DNA of 64,000 nt from Aporrectodea caliginosa (Eukaryota > Annelida > Clitellata > Crassiclitellata > Lumbricidae), in NCBI GenBank assembly GCA_020284085.1, contig JACEVL010000774.1:1094388-1158387 (forward strand), given 5' to 3'. The position numbers and the translations under genes are program-made. The first letter of the stretch is position 1. The number at the start of each line of letters is the position of its first letter. This document shows positions 34,998 to 46,134 of the stretch, piece after piece. The notes beneath the pieces are model-generated. The model had not been told where the DNA came from. It did not search any database and worked only from the letters and a program-made list of their open reading frames with translations.

Positions 34998-35770
34998 CAG
35001 GGTGGGCCAGAAGTATTTGTTCAACTTTGAAGGCCTATAACTTAGGCAGTTTAGCAAGTAAGTGTATGCTTAATGCATCAAATTAAAGGCTGTTATATCA
35101 GCTATAAGTCCGACAAATTTCATTACGGTAGCTTGCACTACGCGCCATATAATTATTGTGTACCGCACCTACCTTGTTTTCTGACGTAAACAATAATTTC
35201 ATCATGGCGCCGTTAACAGAAGATGACAGGACTTTGATTCGAATTTTAAGAATTGAAAAACATTTAAATGCATATCAAATGATGAATGAATTTCCTGCTA
35301 GAAACTGGAGTAAAAACAATCTCAACCGATTAATTAGACAAATTGACGCGAGTGCAAGTTCTAAACGTAAACCTGTTACTGGCCGTCCTCGTTCGGCACG
35401 TAGGGCCTACCGCTGACAACATCGCTCGTGTAGCTGAATTGATCTGTAGCCAAGAGGATAATCCAGGCACAAGCAAAAGTCCTCGTGAGATTGAGCGCGA
35501 GACAGGAATATCGCGAAGCAGCGTACGGCGTATTGCTAAGAAAGATTTAAATTCAAAAATTTTCCGTCGTCGTGAGGTTCAACAACTGTCAGATGCCGAT
35601 ACTGTAAAACGATTGAATGCCTGCAAGCGACTCAAACTGCGCATGACACCAGAGAAGATCTACAAAACTTGGTTCTCTGACGAGAAAATATTCACTGTCC
35701 AAACACCAACAAACAGTCAAAACGACCGTGTCTATGCAAGTGTTAATCACAAACGTACCTGAAATGACTC
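34998..35770 (+). pseudogene. Tc1/mariner-superfamily transposon, 3'-truncated
   Basis: It begins CAGGGTGGGCCAGAAGT right after a TA dinucleotide, a typical mariner terminal repeat. The first frame (35156-35416) encodes an N-terminal helix-turn-helix (LNRLIRQIDASAS, GRPRSARRA). After a frameshift near 35400 the second frame (35343-35762) has REIERETGISRSSVRRIAKK and then TWFSDEKIFTVQTP, which holds the first catalytic Asp. Sequence for the other two catalytic Asp residues and the right TIR is missing. Confidence 0.85.
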
Positions 35771-36240
35771 CACACAGCATTCCCACGCTTTGCGGCCTCT
35801 CAAGGTCTTTAGAGACATAATGACTACAAGATTACTATGACTACTAATTTTGCGAATTTGCGCTAGTCAACTTAGGTCGCAATCGCTATAGAAACGTTTA
35901 CAACATAATTAAATTTAATTAAATGCGCCACTACTCCAGCTATAAATCACAAATTCACAATCCGGGGCGAACATAATAATATATAGGCCCTAGGCTACTA
36001 TAGTTATGGCGCATTTTCATGCTTGTCGACATTGCATTTTTAATTTTTATTTGTTTGTATCGAAAATTACGATGAATTTTCGTTAGTGTTGTTTTCGTTA
36101 TAGCTGTAGTTAATTATATTTTTGGTTAGTTATAGCTATAGTTAATTATATTTTTAGTTACAGTTATAGTTATCGTTAACGAAATCATTTAGTTTTCGTT
36201 AGCGTACATTTTTGTTACCGTTATCGTTTACGAGAATCAT
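35771..36240. repeat. AGTTATAGTTA-type array, private to copy I
   Basis: Repeats of TAGTTATAGCTATAGTTAAT and TTTTCGTTA occupy 36060-36230. Copy II lacks this block between its equivalents at 62160 and 62165. No gene is seen. Confidence 0.6.
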
Positions 36241-36896
36241 ACTGCAAGGCTCTGGAGACGAGGTCAGACCATTGCAGGATGCCGTTTACTTCCCAGCTTA
36301 CGTCGCTTACAACATTTCGTTGAACTAAACTGCAGAGCTGACTTGATTTTGAAGAAGACGTCAAGAAGAGACACGATGAAGAAGGAGACGTTGAAGGGAG
36401 TTGAAGTATCTTCGGTCGACCGATCTGGCGATCCATCGAATGGGAACTATGCTGGGCTAGGGTTAAAGTGGGCGTTTATAAATACGAGGATAATCAACAG
36501 GATTCTAAACGTTTTGCTATCCGCCATGACAGCTCCTCTACATTCTATTTCTGGTATCTATGGCAACCGGACATCTTTCCTTTTACATCTCTGGACATCC
36601 TCTCTGAGCTCAATAGTGAAGAACTAACTCGATTATTTGATTTAGAGGGGACAAGAAGATGGTTGAATGGTGACAATCATCATGCCAGAGGATCAGAAGG
36701 ACCCAGATTCGATACACGCTAGCCCCATAAGGTTGACTCAGCCTTTCACTCTCTAGGGCGAATTTAAAATGAGTAGGACAGATGCAGGCTGCCATACAGT
36801 TAAATTCGACTCCTGTTAAACTTGTTATCATCTGCTACAACTATATATATCATGTAATCTTACTGCGAACTTGTCAGTTGAATTAACAAAAGAATT
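36241..36896. other. Intronic duplicated DNA, no gene
   Basis: Aligns with 62165-62750. Short frames here (for example 36343-36627) are not conserved in copy II, where they contain indels, so I reject them as exons. Confidence 0.6.
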
Positions 36897-37436
<540 letters not shown>

Positions 37437-37448
37437 AAAATGACTTAC

Positions 37449-37572
37449 TGTTTGCTGCACCACAGCATCCTGGCAACAAGGAACAGCCTAACAGAAACAG
37501 GACGCCACGTAACACGGGCCATCTCCAACAGAGCTCATCAGTTTTTGCCACCTGGAGTCGCATGTCGTTCAT
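37449..37572 (-). CDS. Signal-peptide exon 1 of paralogue I
   Basis: The minus strand starts at ATG 37572 (MNDMRLQ) or, more likely, ATG 37563, the one conserved in copy II (MRLQ). It encodes MRLQVAKTDELCWRWPVLRG, then VLFLLGCSLLPGCCG, a hydrophobic core with small residues suited to signal-peptidase cleavage. The exon ends AAC A|GTAAGT, a consensus donor in phase 1, matching the phase of exon B at 31533. There are about 10 replacement and 3 silent differences from the copy II exon. No promoter motif could be chosen with confidence. Confidence 0.75.
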
Positions 37573-38754
37573 CTTGCCAAGTCATGCACCTTCTGAAACA
37601 ACAATAAGTAAGGAACACCGTAATTTTCTTAAAACTGTTTTCTTGCGGAAGAAACTTTTCTTAAACATCGAATTCAGTGGCTGTGATTCATTTATTGGGC
37701 ACCTGCTACCTGAAGCATTTCACGCGCTACTAAAACTGGCATGTAAATGATAACAGCAATGACAATCATAACAATAAAGATAAAAATGACAACCTGACTA
37801 ATAGCCAGCCGATGGCACGTGCAGCCTTCAAGGCTATCGTCCGTGCAAGGTCCGAGCATTGATCATGGATTCATTGGTGGAGAAAGCCTACAGATCGCGG
37901 TCTTCGAAATCAAACACACCTCCTCCCATCAAGCATATAAGCAACTTTTTATCATTTATCATTTACATGCCAGTTTTAGTACGGACGACGTACCAGTATA
38001 AAAACATTAAAAAATAATTACATTATAAACCAATAGCATGGACGAAAGCACATGATATAGCTCTATTCCATAGCTGCAATGCGAAGACTTACATCAGTCG
38101 GCTACCTCGGCTACCGACAAAATGTGAAGACAATCATTTCAATGCTGAATAAAAACTAATCTCTAAAAAACTAAGTCTTTATAATTATGTTAAATTATGC
38201 ATCAAATTGTCTAAGAGATCATGCATTTAAATGCGTTTGGCGTACATATATCCCCTAATTATGCTCTTAAACATTTAGATTGAGATGGGCATCTATGTTA
38301 TTCATAAGTCTTCGTAGGAACGATTACATCAGCCGTCAGTATCTATAATCTCCTGTAATGGATATATTGAAAAAAATCCCTTTCTCAATGCATTCGTCAA
38401 AGACCGCACCTGTCCAGGTAGACAGGTGTGATTAAAAAGACCTACAACTATTCTGCCATGCGAGTTAAAGGCGGGAAAAGATGGCATGTTCCTCTAGAGT
38501 CTCCAGATATTTTATATATTAATGGTATTATTGTTGTTGTTATTGCTGTTGTTGCCGTTTTAATTATTGTTACTACTACTACTGCAACTACTACACTGCT
38601 ACTGCTACTGCTACTGCTACTGCTACTGCTACTGCTACTGCTGCCACTGCCACTGCCACTGCCACTACCACTACCACTACCACTACTAATACTGCTAATA
38701 CTAATACTGCTAATGCTAATACTACGAATTTAATAAGTGCCTCTATGTAATTTA
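37573..38754. other. Upstream flank of paralogue I; simple repeat at 38575-38720
   Basis: Aligns with 63288-63480 and again near 38053-38110. A (CTACTG)n/(CCACTG)n array lies at 38575-38690 and a TAATACTGC patch at 38685-38720. This should contain the promoter of the paralogue, but I see no definite TATA or initiator motif. Confidence 0.5.
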
Positions 38755-38898
38755 CCATGCATCAATCGATGGCGCTGAGCAATTGTGAGTGAAGGATTTT
38801 GCTCAAGTAGGCCTACATAGTAACCGTCTCAGGGAGGTTTGAACCCGTACTCTCCGCGTTGCAAGTCCACCGCTCTGTTCAACTGTCTACCGTGTTCC
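38755..38898 (-). mobile_element. tRNA-derived SINE with a third head type
   Basis: The minus strand reads GGTAGACAGTTGAACAGAGC, GGTGGACTTGCAACGC, then a B-box-like GGGTTCAAACCTCC. The body TTGAGCAAAATCCTTCACTC and ACAATTGCTCAGCGCC matches the family B body (CAAGTCCTTCACTCGCAATT). The head is unlike those of families A and B. Confidence 0.7.
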
Positions 38899-39233
38899 AC
38901 AATCGTAAGCATTTGTTTGTCATTTTCGTCGCTGTTGTGAAAACTGTTTTTTATAAACCATCGCCCAATTTACCCCACTCCATTCTACCACGCACAAACG
39001 TAGTAAATCAGCCCAGAAGTCAATGACCAACGAGAGAAAGGAGAGGTACAGTCCGAGTGCATGCTTTCACCCCTTGTCCTATTCTTAACGGCCACGTGCA
39101 TTGCTAATAAGCGACACACAACAAACGGTGGGCTGTGACCTAGAGGCCCAGAATTCTGCCGAAACTAACCTATGAACAGTTGCGGTTAGGCGTTTGGATG
39201 CAGTCTCCTGTCATACTGTTATGTAAGAATGGG
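38899..39233. other. No gene seen
   Basis: Unique sequence without coding or repeat features. Confidence 0.4.
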
Positions 39234-40015
39234 TCTTCTCCTGTTAATGATGCTATATGGAGTAGGGCCTTCTCCTGTGATAATGTTATACAAGATATGC
39301 CTTACGTCGAATGTGCCAGGAGCGACCGATAAGTCGATATGACCTCCGACCTAGGCCCCACCCTTTCGTCAATCGTCATTCCAGCAAAGGACAGCAAGAA
39401 CTTTCTACCGCGCATGCTGCACAAAAACACTTAGGCCTACTAGCTGCCCTGTGTGGTCTCACATCCCATATAGTGTATAACAATCCAACACATTAACAAT
39501 ACATTATCCAGGACAGATATGAACATAATCCATATCTATAACTTGTCAAGGCTCTTTACTTATAACCATAAGTTACGCACTTTTGTCGTTGGCTGCGTTA
39601 TGACAGCCAGTTTTGAATAAACGAAAATACAAAAAAGGACCTTCTCCTGTGATAATGTTTTATAGATTTGGTTCTTCTCCTGTGATAATGTTACATAAGA
39701 AAGAGCCTTCTCCTGTGATAATGTTTTATAGATTTATTCTTAAGGCTCTTTCTTATGTAACATTATCACAGGTATCTGGAATAGACAACACACTTTTAAT
39801 AGTGCATTACACTTTTTTCAACGCACATTTTTGTTGTTATAAAAAACATGACATATCAAAATTAATATCTGAAAAATGTGCGGTGAAAAAAGTGGAATGC
39901 ACTGTTAAAAGTGTGTTGTCCAGATACCTGTGATAATGTTACATAAGAAAGAGCCTTAAGAATTCTCCTGTGATAATGTTACATAAGATAGGGCCTACTC
40001 CTGTGATACATATAC
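39234..40015. repeat. TTCTCCTGTGATAATGTT tandem units with a long palindrome
   Basis: Units of about 33-36 bp carrying CTCCTGTGATAATGTTACAT occur near 39234, 39269, 39641, 39674, 39709, 39930, 39964 and 40000. Between 39745 and 39960 one unit is inverted and paired with its neighbour: CTTAAGGCTCTTTCTTATGT on the left and ACATAAGAAAGAGCCTTAAG on the right, with further pairing (GACAACACACTTTTAA/TTAAAAGTGTGTTGTC) towards the centre at about 39850. Each arm is about 100 bp. Confidence 0.8.
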
Positions 40016-40094
40016 TCTATCCACATACTCTATCTTCATTCCTGCTCTTCCACATATTCTATCCTCATTCCTCCTCTTCCACATATATTGATAG
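40016..40094. repeat. CCTCTTCCACATA tandem repeat (left part)
   Basis: Units TATCCTCATTCCTCCTCTTC and CACATA repeat here and resume at 40320-40425. The SINE at 40096 therefore inserted into this array. Confidence 0.75.
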
Positions 40095-40095
40095 T

Positions 40096-40312
40096 GGGGC
40101 GCGGTGGTGTAGTGGTCTGTTCGGTGCCCTGCAGCCGGAGGGTTGCGGGTTCGAATCGACCTCAAGCCGCCGCGTATGGACCCTGGGGAAGTCCTTCAAT
40201 CGCAATTGCTCATGCGCTTCGGCGTGAAACTCCGATTCAGTGTCCGCGCTGTAATCGGGAGCAGATTTCTGAGTAGAAATCTTGAAGGGGCGCTATAACA
40301 AGTGCTCATACA
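40096..40312 (+). mobile_element. tRNA-derived SINE (family B)
   Basis: Starts GGGGCGCGGTGGTGTAGTGG (A box TGGTGTAGTGG). The B box is GGTTCGAATCG and the body contains CAATTGCTCATGCGCTTCGG. It ends CTTGAAGGGGCGCTATAACA, AGTGCTCATACATACA. Close to the copies at 514 and 57464. Confidence 0.92.
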
Positions 40313-40724
40313 TACACACATTCTCTCCTCATTCCTCCTCTTCCACATAGTCTATCATCATTCCTCCTCTTCCACATAATCTATCATCATTCCTCCTCTT
40401 CCACATAATCTATCATCATTCCTTCTCTTCCCTTCGCAGCTCCATTTCTAAACACCATCCAACGTAACCGTCTGACTGTTCGCCTGCCTGAACCTTTGAC
40501 CTTGACATGGAACCGAACCTGACCTTAACTGCATGTTTATTTGTTTTGACTGAGCGCCTGTGATGAGCTGGGTTCAGCGACCACCACCAACATCATCTGA
40601 TCATCGTCATCGTTGTTGTTGCCGTCGTCATCATCATTCTTATTATTGATACATTAGTTACACTGCTCTGAGTCAGACCATACATAAGGCACGGAAGAAA
40701 CATTTGGCATTCGCTAGAGTATCT
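40313..40724. other. CCTCTTCCACATA repeat, then no gene
   Basis: The tandem TTCCTCCTCTTCCACATA continues to about 40425; then unique sequence, with ATC/GTC triplets at 40590-40640. Confidence 0.5.
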
Positions 40725-40732
40725 CGCATCGG

Positions 40733-42219
40733 CATGGGCGTCCGCAGGAAGGCGCAAGGGGGCGCATGCGCGCCCCTGGATTTTGCACATATTTGCAGAG
40801 AAAATTTTGTTTATTTTGGTTATGACAACACGATTTTCAACTTGATTATCGAAAAAACACTAAATTCTTTAGGTAATTATTTAAAATTAACACAGGAAGC
40901 ATAAGATTAATTAGTAAGGACTGTAAGGTATACAGTGTACCGACCGTTAAAATACGGCACGCTCTACAAGTTCCCGCTATATCTTTGTTTATGCGTATTT
41001 TTGAAATTTTTGCGTATAGGCCTATAGTTCTCTCTTGGTAATATGAAAATTCACATTGTCAAACCCGAGACGGCGAAGTGCTTTCACTCAGTCGTGTCGA
41101 CTAATAATGGTATCGTATTCCCTTTACCAGCGGCTCTTCTATAGCTGTTGTTTTTGGCCGATCGTTAAAGAGATAACAGGTTCGGCCCAGTGAACCGCGT
41201 ATAGTCAGGACGTTATATATATATATATATACAAATATATATACAAATAAATATTTAAACATATATAATTGACACTGGCTGGAGCGACAGTCTCTGACTA
41301 AGTAATCAGCTTCTTCCCTTAGATACCAGCTAACACACGTTCTGACAGACTTTGTAAACATACCCCGCTGACTTTCGGAACCAGTCCCAAGCCTGGATGA
41401 AGGAGACATTACGAATCTATTGATCTTTGTTGTAGCACGGGTCGTTAAACCTGGGACAATAATTGTCCCAGACACTGCTTTTTGTCTAGGAAGAAATATT
41501 CCGGAACTCAACAAATTCAGAACAATCATAGGGGTATATTTTATGCTAATATTTCTGTTTCATTATATCAGTATCAATAAACACTGAAAGCACTTACATT
41601 AAATTAAAGTATCTAAAAAAATTTATATAATTTTTATTACAAATTTAAATTAGCTAAATAATTTCTTAATGGCTGAAAAAGGTACCGGAATGCCGTTCCG
41701 GACCGTTCCGGCTGAAAAAACCACTGCATGGTCCCAGGTTACACTTGAACCTCTACTACTACGCTTTGCGAGTCACTCGGGCAGTATTACAGGAACGTAG
41801 AAGACGAACACTTCTGAGTAGGACAAGGTCGACTGCTTTGAGGGTAGCAAAACTTGGTAGGAACGGAACAGAAATTTCAGGCAACATAGATACATGTAGG
41901 CCTAGAGTGATAAATGAGTTTGGACAAGAACCCAAACGATTGCAGTTGTTATTTCAAGAATAAGGTAAGGTTTCAGTCATATAAAATTTTATTAGTCTAT
42001 CATACGAGATTTTGAAAAAGAATGTTCATGAATATTTTCGCATGTTGGGATCCGCGCCAGAGGATCGAGAGGTATAGCCAGCGCCGAGGAAGCGAGTGTC
42101 GAAGGTGGAGTGATCGGTTGCTTTCGACACACCCTATCTACCTATCCTATTTAGTCCCTGCGACAACTAGGCCTATTTGAAAGTTTGCGCCCCTGGAAAA
42201 ATTCCTGCGGACGCCCATG
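40733..42219. mobile_element. hAT-like element, 1487 bp
   Basis: TIRs CATGGGCGTCCGCAGGAA (40733) and TTCCTGCGGACGCCCATG (ending 42219) are perfect over 18 bp, and an exact 8-bp duplication CGCATCGG flanks them (40725-40732 and 42220-42227). Subterminal GCGCCCCTGGA occurs in both ends. The inside is AT-rich and holds a fragment of the interspersed repeat also seen at 9105 (CAGTCCCAAGCCTGGA, GTCGTTAAAC). No transposase frame is recognisable. Confidence 0.92.
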
Positions 42220-42227
42220 CGCATCGG

Positions 42228-42544
42228 TACGATAAAAACTCTGTTTGCACATGTATAGATGCACATATAATACATACAAAGACACGGACAAGGCCATACA
42301 CATTTACACAGGCCTAGATTACCAGTTTCTTCTGTAGAAAAAAACAGTATTACCACTTTGTCGTTGACGATTTTCAGTGGAAAAGCACAAACGAATGAGC
42401 GAAGGAAAACGAATTAGGAGACGTGCGAACAATAATTGAAAACACGTGTGGCAAAACAGAAACGACTGATCTAGGCCCAAAAATACGGTTCTTATTTTAG
42501 TCTTTAAGTCGCATTAATTTTGGGTCTTGCTCCGCAGTACTTTG
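42228..42544. other. No gene seen
   Basis: Unique sequence between a hAT element and a LINE fragment, within the region 3' of the stop codon of the PAN gene. Confidence 0.4.
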
Positions 42545-42906
42545 CGACCTCATGCTTCGCCCACTCTCTGCCACTTCGCTGCGTCCTCTTCGATCCTCTG
42601 ATCGGCTCGACCTTTTTGTTCCCCGTGTCAGGACTGCGATGGCTCAATCCAGATCCTTCGCCAGCATAGGTCCTTCTATGTGGAATGGACTTCCTCCACC
42701 GGTTCTGGACTTCCTCCACCGGTTCGCCCTGCCATCCTTTCTGGTAGTCTCTCCTAATCTTTTTCTAAATTAAAATCCTGCCTTTTCCCTCGAGTTGCTC
42801 GCACTGGGAGCGCTTCTGAAAGGCTTTTGCTGTGAGAAGCGCTTTATAAATAGCCAAATACAATACAATACAATACAATACAATACAATACAATACAATA
42901 CAATAC
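42545..42906 (+). pseudogene. CR1-like LINE 3' end with (ACAAT)n tail
   Basis: Frame 42552-42773 has LRPLRSSDRLDLFVPRVRTA and SFASIGPSMWNGLPPPVLD, the conserved C-terminus of CR1-like elements. The segment GGACTTCCTCCACCGGTTC is duplicated at 42688-42724. The 3' end GAAGCGCTTTATAAATAGCC runs into (AATAC)n to 42905, the same kind of tail as on SINEs A and B. Confidence 0.8.
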
Positions 42907-43043
42907 TAGGTAAACAAACACACGATGGGTTTATTCATCTATAATTTTATAGCGCAACTATGCGACAAAGTCATTATTCGACGTAATTGCGAGTTGAGAT
43001 GATCGGATCAGTCTGAATGCGAGTCCACCACGTGTGAGTAATC

Positions 43044-43261
43044 TTAACATTGGAGGTCGTAGTGGGTGGAATATTCGTCCTTCCTTCCCGCCTGTGTCTG
43101 ATGAAGATAGCAGGGGTTTGACTCAGAACTCCTCCAGTCTATACCCTTACATCCGACACTCTGAATACAAGCACTTTGACAGGCGGAAACATTAGACGCT
43201 GGGATGATCAATCCGACATCTGGGAGATACGTTTTGACAGATGTAGTCCACGTACATCCAC
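43044..43261 (-). CDS. Terminal PAN/Apple-like exon D with stop codon
   Basis: The minus-strand exon begins after acceptor TTATTGCACAACAG at 43262 in phase 1 (GT GGA TGT) and ends with CTC CAA TGT TAA at 43044. It encodes a six-cysteine domain: GGCTWTTSVKTYLP, SACQSACIQSVGCKGIDW, NPCYLHQTQAG and THYDLQC followed by the stop. Same C-x3-C-x5-C-x3-W core as exons A to C. As the next domain exon downstream of C (44715) with a matching phase, it is taken as the last coding exon of the copy II gene. No polyadenylation signal was assigned. Confidence 0.8.
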
Positions 43262-43306
43262 CTGTTGTGCAATAAAATGACGAACGAACTAACAACATAT
43301 ACACAC

Positions 43307-44199
43307 TAGAGAGTGACGAGGGGAGACAATCTCGTTCTCATCCCGCCCCGCAACAAGTAAATCTTCCCAATCCCCGCCCCATCCACGCATAGTTTGTCCC
43401 CATCACCGCATGGTTTGTCCCCATCCCCACCTTATCACCGCAGGTTTCCCTCATCGCCACCCCATCCCGAGAGTACAGCATCACATTCCTGCAAAAAGTT
43501 GTCACCAATTAAAATTATTTTTTTAGCTTACAAAGCTACTTGTATTGCTGATTGCATTAATAAAACATACGCAAAAAAAGACTATCTTATTGACAGTTTG
43601 CGTGAACCAAGGCCTGACTATTTCTGAGTCTGACTAGTAGGTTTCAGGAAATAAAAAATCTTCTTTTCAGTTCTCAAGTTCTTGACATCACCATGTGGCC
43701 ATACTGATTTGATATTGTACTTGTAGCTCTAATAATGACACGTGACTACTACGTTAAAAATCAATTTATCAGCATAGACAAGCTGATAAAACTGTTAGTT
43801 GAAGTACAATTACCTTTTAAGGGAATTCGGTCGCGTTTTTGTTAAACAGTTTATTTTAAAATAATTCCGTAAACAGGAAGTACAATTGATATGAGCCTGT
43901 AGCATTGAAAAGTGAATGGAAAGTGAAACTGGAAGTTTAAGTTGAGTAATTAAGTAGCTGTAACTAAGGAAGTAAGTAATTACTGTATACTACATAATCT
44001 ACACGCTGCATAAACTGTAGAACTACAATTATAGTTGCCATTACCGTGGCTTTTTTGCCTCATTCCCCATTACCACGGTATTACCGCGACAGTAAACCCC
44101 ATTACCGCGGTATTACCGCAATTGTTGACACCATTACCGCGGGATTTACCGCGGTTACCTCGGTTTTTACCGCGGGGAAATTCCCCATGTCACTCTATA
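43307..44199. mobile_element. hAT-like element in intron C-D, 893 bp
   Basis: The exact 8-bp duplication ATACACAC flanks it (43299-43306 and 44200-44207). The left end TAGAGAGTGACGAGGGGA and the right end, reverse-complemented, TATAGAGTGACATGGGGA agree at 14 of 18 positions. CCCCATCACCGCA and TTACCGCGG motifs repeat in the subterminal regions. No transposase. Confidence 0.85.
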
Positions 44200-44266
44200 A
44201 TACACACACACCCTCAAACACACACATGTAAACTTACATACCTACATTTATACATACATATATAGT

Positions 44267-44508
44267 AAGGCACCGAATATACCCCTACACCACCTCGCCC
44301 CAGTTGTGTTGTCTTGTATTGTATTGTATTGTATTGTATTGTATTGTATTGTATTGTATTGTATTGTACTGCACGTTTATATTGCGACCGAGACACCCGC
44401 AGTAAAGATCCGAGAAATTAATCTCTGATAAACCGACCGACCGGGAATCGAACCCGGGCCGCCGACGTGCAGAGCGGGCTACCAACCCACTCGGCCACTC
44501 AGGATCTC
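44267..44508 (-). mobile_element. Composite SINE: family A joined to family B (truncated)
   Basis: The minus strand starts GATCCTGAGTGGCCGAGTGG (A box TGGCCGAGTGG), has a B box GGTTCGATTCC, and a body with TTTATCAGAGATTAATTTCT. A (CAATA)n spacer (44308-44370) follows, then GGGGCGAGGTGGTGTAGGGG, the first 35 bp of SINE B, where it breaks off. The same A-spacer-B order occurs complete at 57285. Confidence 0.9.
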
Positions 44509-44556
44509 TGCATACATACATGCGTGCATGCATACCAACACACATACATACACGTG

Positions 44557-44620
44557 TATGTATGTATGTATGTATGTATGTATGTATGTATGTATGTATG
44601 TATGTATGTATGTATGTATG

Positions 44621-44650
<30 letters not shown>
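44557..44650. repeat. (TATG)n microsatellite
   Basis: About 95 bp of pure TATG between the composite SINE and exon C, in intron C-D. Confidence 0.92.
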
Positions 44651-44653
<3 letters not shown>

Positions 44654-44714
44654 GGCCATTTATATAGAGCCTTACAAGAAACTCACGAAGGCGCTAAGTC
44701 AGACACGTGCATAC

Positions 44715-44930
44715 CTTTGCAGTCACCAGTAGGTTGGAAGTGTTCAACGTCCGTGGTAGTCACTTGGTTCCTCGTGGATGAGCGTAGTTGGCATTTATTA
44801 GTGGTCCGCGCCCAGTCGATGCCCGCACAGTTCGCCATTGATTGACAGGCGCGCTGACAATCTGACAACGTCATCGCCGTTCCGATTACGATCACGGTGT
44901 TGTTTCGAAATGTCAACGAGCAAACGCCAC
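44715..44930 (-). CDS. PAN/Apple-like domain exon C
   Basis: Minus-strand exon of 216 nt. The acceptor is TTATTCGAAACAG before GTGGCGTTTGC and the donor is GACTGCAAAG|GTATGCAC; both borders are phase 1, as in exons A and B. It encodes GGVCSLTFRNNT, DCQRACQSMANCAGIDWAR and NKCQLRSST, ending near PTGDC, again six cysteines. It sits between exon A (55249) and terminal exon D (43261). No copy I equivalent was found left of 25385. Confidence 0.8.
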
Positions 44931-45483
44931 CTGTTTCGAATAAATTGGCAGAGTTTCGCAAGTTAAAAGCCAATGATTTCACGAATTTAGAATGTTTCTA
45001 TTGTCGGAAAACTTATGGTATCGGGCGCTGAAGTATACCGTAGCTTTTGGCATGCTGCACGGACGCCGGACGGTACCAGGTTTTCTATTGACAGCACGAA
45101 CCCTAACCCTAACCAACCCTCACGACGTCTAACAGGACCCTAGCCAACACTCACGATGCCAGTAAACTTAAGCACTATATCCTTCAACCCCCGATACTAT
45201 AAGCTTGTCCTATTGTCGCCATGAATAAATATGCAAATAAAACGCATTCGTCAATTTAATAACAAAGTAAGGTTAGAAAATCCAAGAAATACACGAAATA
45301 GTCGTTTTTAATCTGACAATAGGCCGAAGCAAGTCATTCGTCGCGAAGCTGTGAAAAATTACGCTTTCGAGGAAAAATTACGGTAGCACGTCCATTTGCT
45401 AGGTAAGGAGTGGGGGCGACTATAAAGTTTACACAACGGAAGCGAATTCAGCGAAGCCGATTTAGAATAGAATCTTCGTTTAT
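44931..45483. other. Intron A-C sequence, no feature
   Basis: Unique sequence. AACCCTAACCCTAACC at 45102-45117 is too short to be a telomeric repeat. Confidence 0.5.
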
Positions 45484-46130
45484 TCATAACACATTGTCAG
45501 AACGCAATGCGATTACAAGAAAAACAAACAATAAAAATGTGTAGGCGTTGGCTATTCCGTTTAAAGTTTGGTCCATGATATTATTGGCTATTATTTTATG
45601 TTGAAGGGTCTTAGATTTAATAGATGTCCTTGTAGAGCAGCCTAGGAATAAAGTTTTTGGTGTCCTTAGGTGGGAGTGAGAATAGGTGAGGCCTAGGACG
45701 GAGGGTGTACGTAGTCTCCCGTAGTCGAGGGAACAGCCGGCGTAGAACATAATAGTCATTAGTTCTGATCGCAGTGAACAGTCGGTCGTCAGCTTTGCTC
45801 GCCATTTCGGCCACAGTTGGACTCTTGGAGCATCATGGGGGAGGAAGCCGGCTCGTTTGACTCTCCACCACTGGCATACCCCCACCATGCTGGCAGTTAA
45901 TTTTGCAAATGTGGTGCTGCGAGCAATCATATGTAGCATCGATGGAGTAGCTCCATGTGCTCGGAGGGTCTTTAGTGCGTAGAGGGAGGCAGAGCATGAG
46001 CCTATGGTACTGTCGATGTGTTCAGAGAACGATAGCTTTTCTCCTAGGATGACGCCGAGGATGTTGATGGAAGTCGACCGCGCCACCCCAGACACCGACT
46101 GTAGTTGTGCCATGGAGCCTTTGTAACAGG
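45484..46130 (-). pseudogene. CR1/Jockey-like LINE, C-terminal fragment
   Basis: Minus-strand frame from about 46130 has INILGVILGEKLSFSEHID, then SLYALKTLRAHG and FAKLTASMVGVCQWWR. After a frameshift near 45820 a second frame (45814-45617) gives ASKADDRLFTAIRT, TLRPRPHLFSLP and FIPRLLYKDIY, then a stop: a classic C-terminus of this LINE group. About 130 bp of 3' UTR follow. The 5' side is cut by the hAT element at 46135. Confidence 0.85.
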
Positions 46131-46134
46131 ACAT

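Noticed and set aside
36343..36722. Plus-strand frames in the duplicated intron
   Set aside because: Indels in the copy II equivalent (62270-62640) destroy them; no splice or domain evidence.
39234..40015. CRISPR-like array (repeat plus spacers)
   Set aside because: Eukaryotic context, degenerate units, no uniform spacers and one inverted unit; it is a tandem repeat with a palindrome.
45102..45117. AACCCTAACCCTAACC as an interstitial telomere
   Set aside because: Only two to three units; too short to mean anything.
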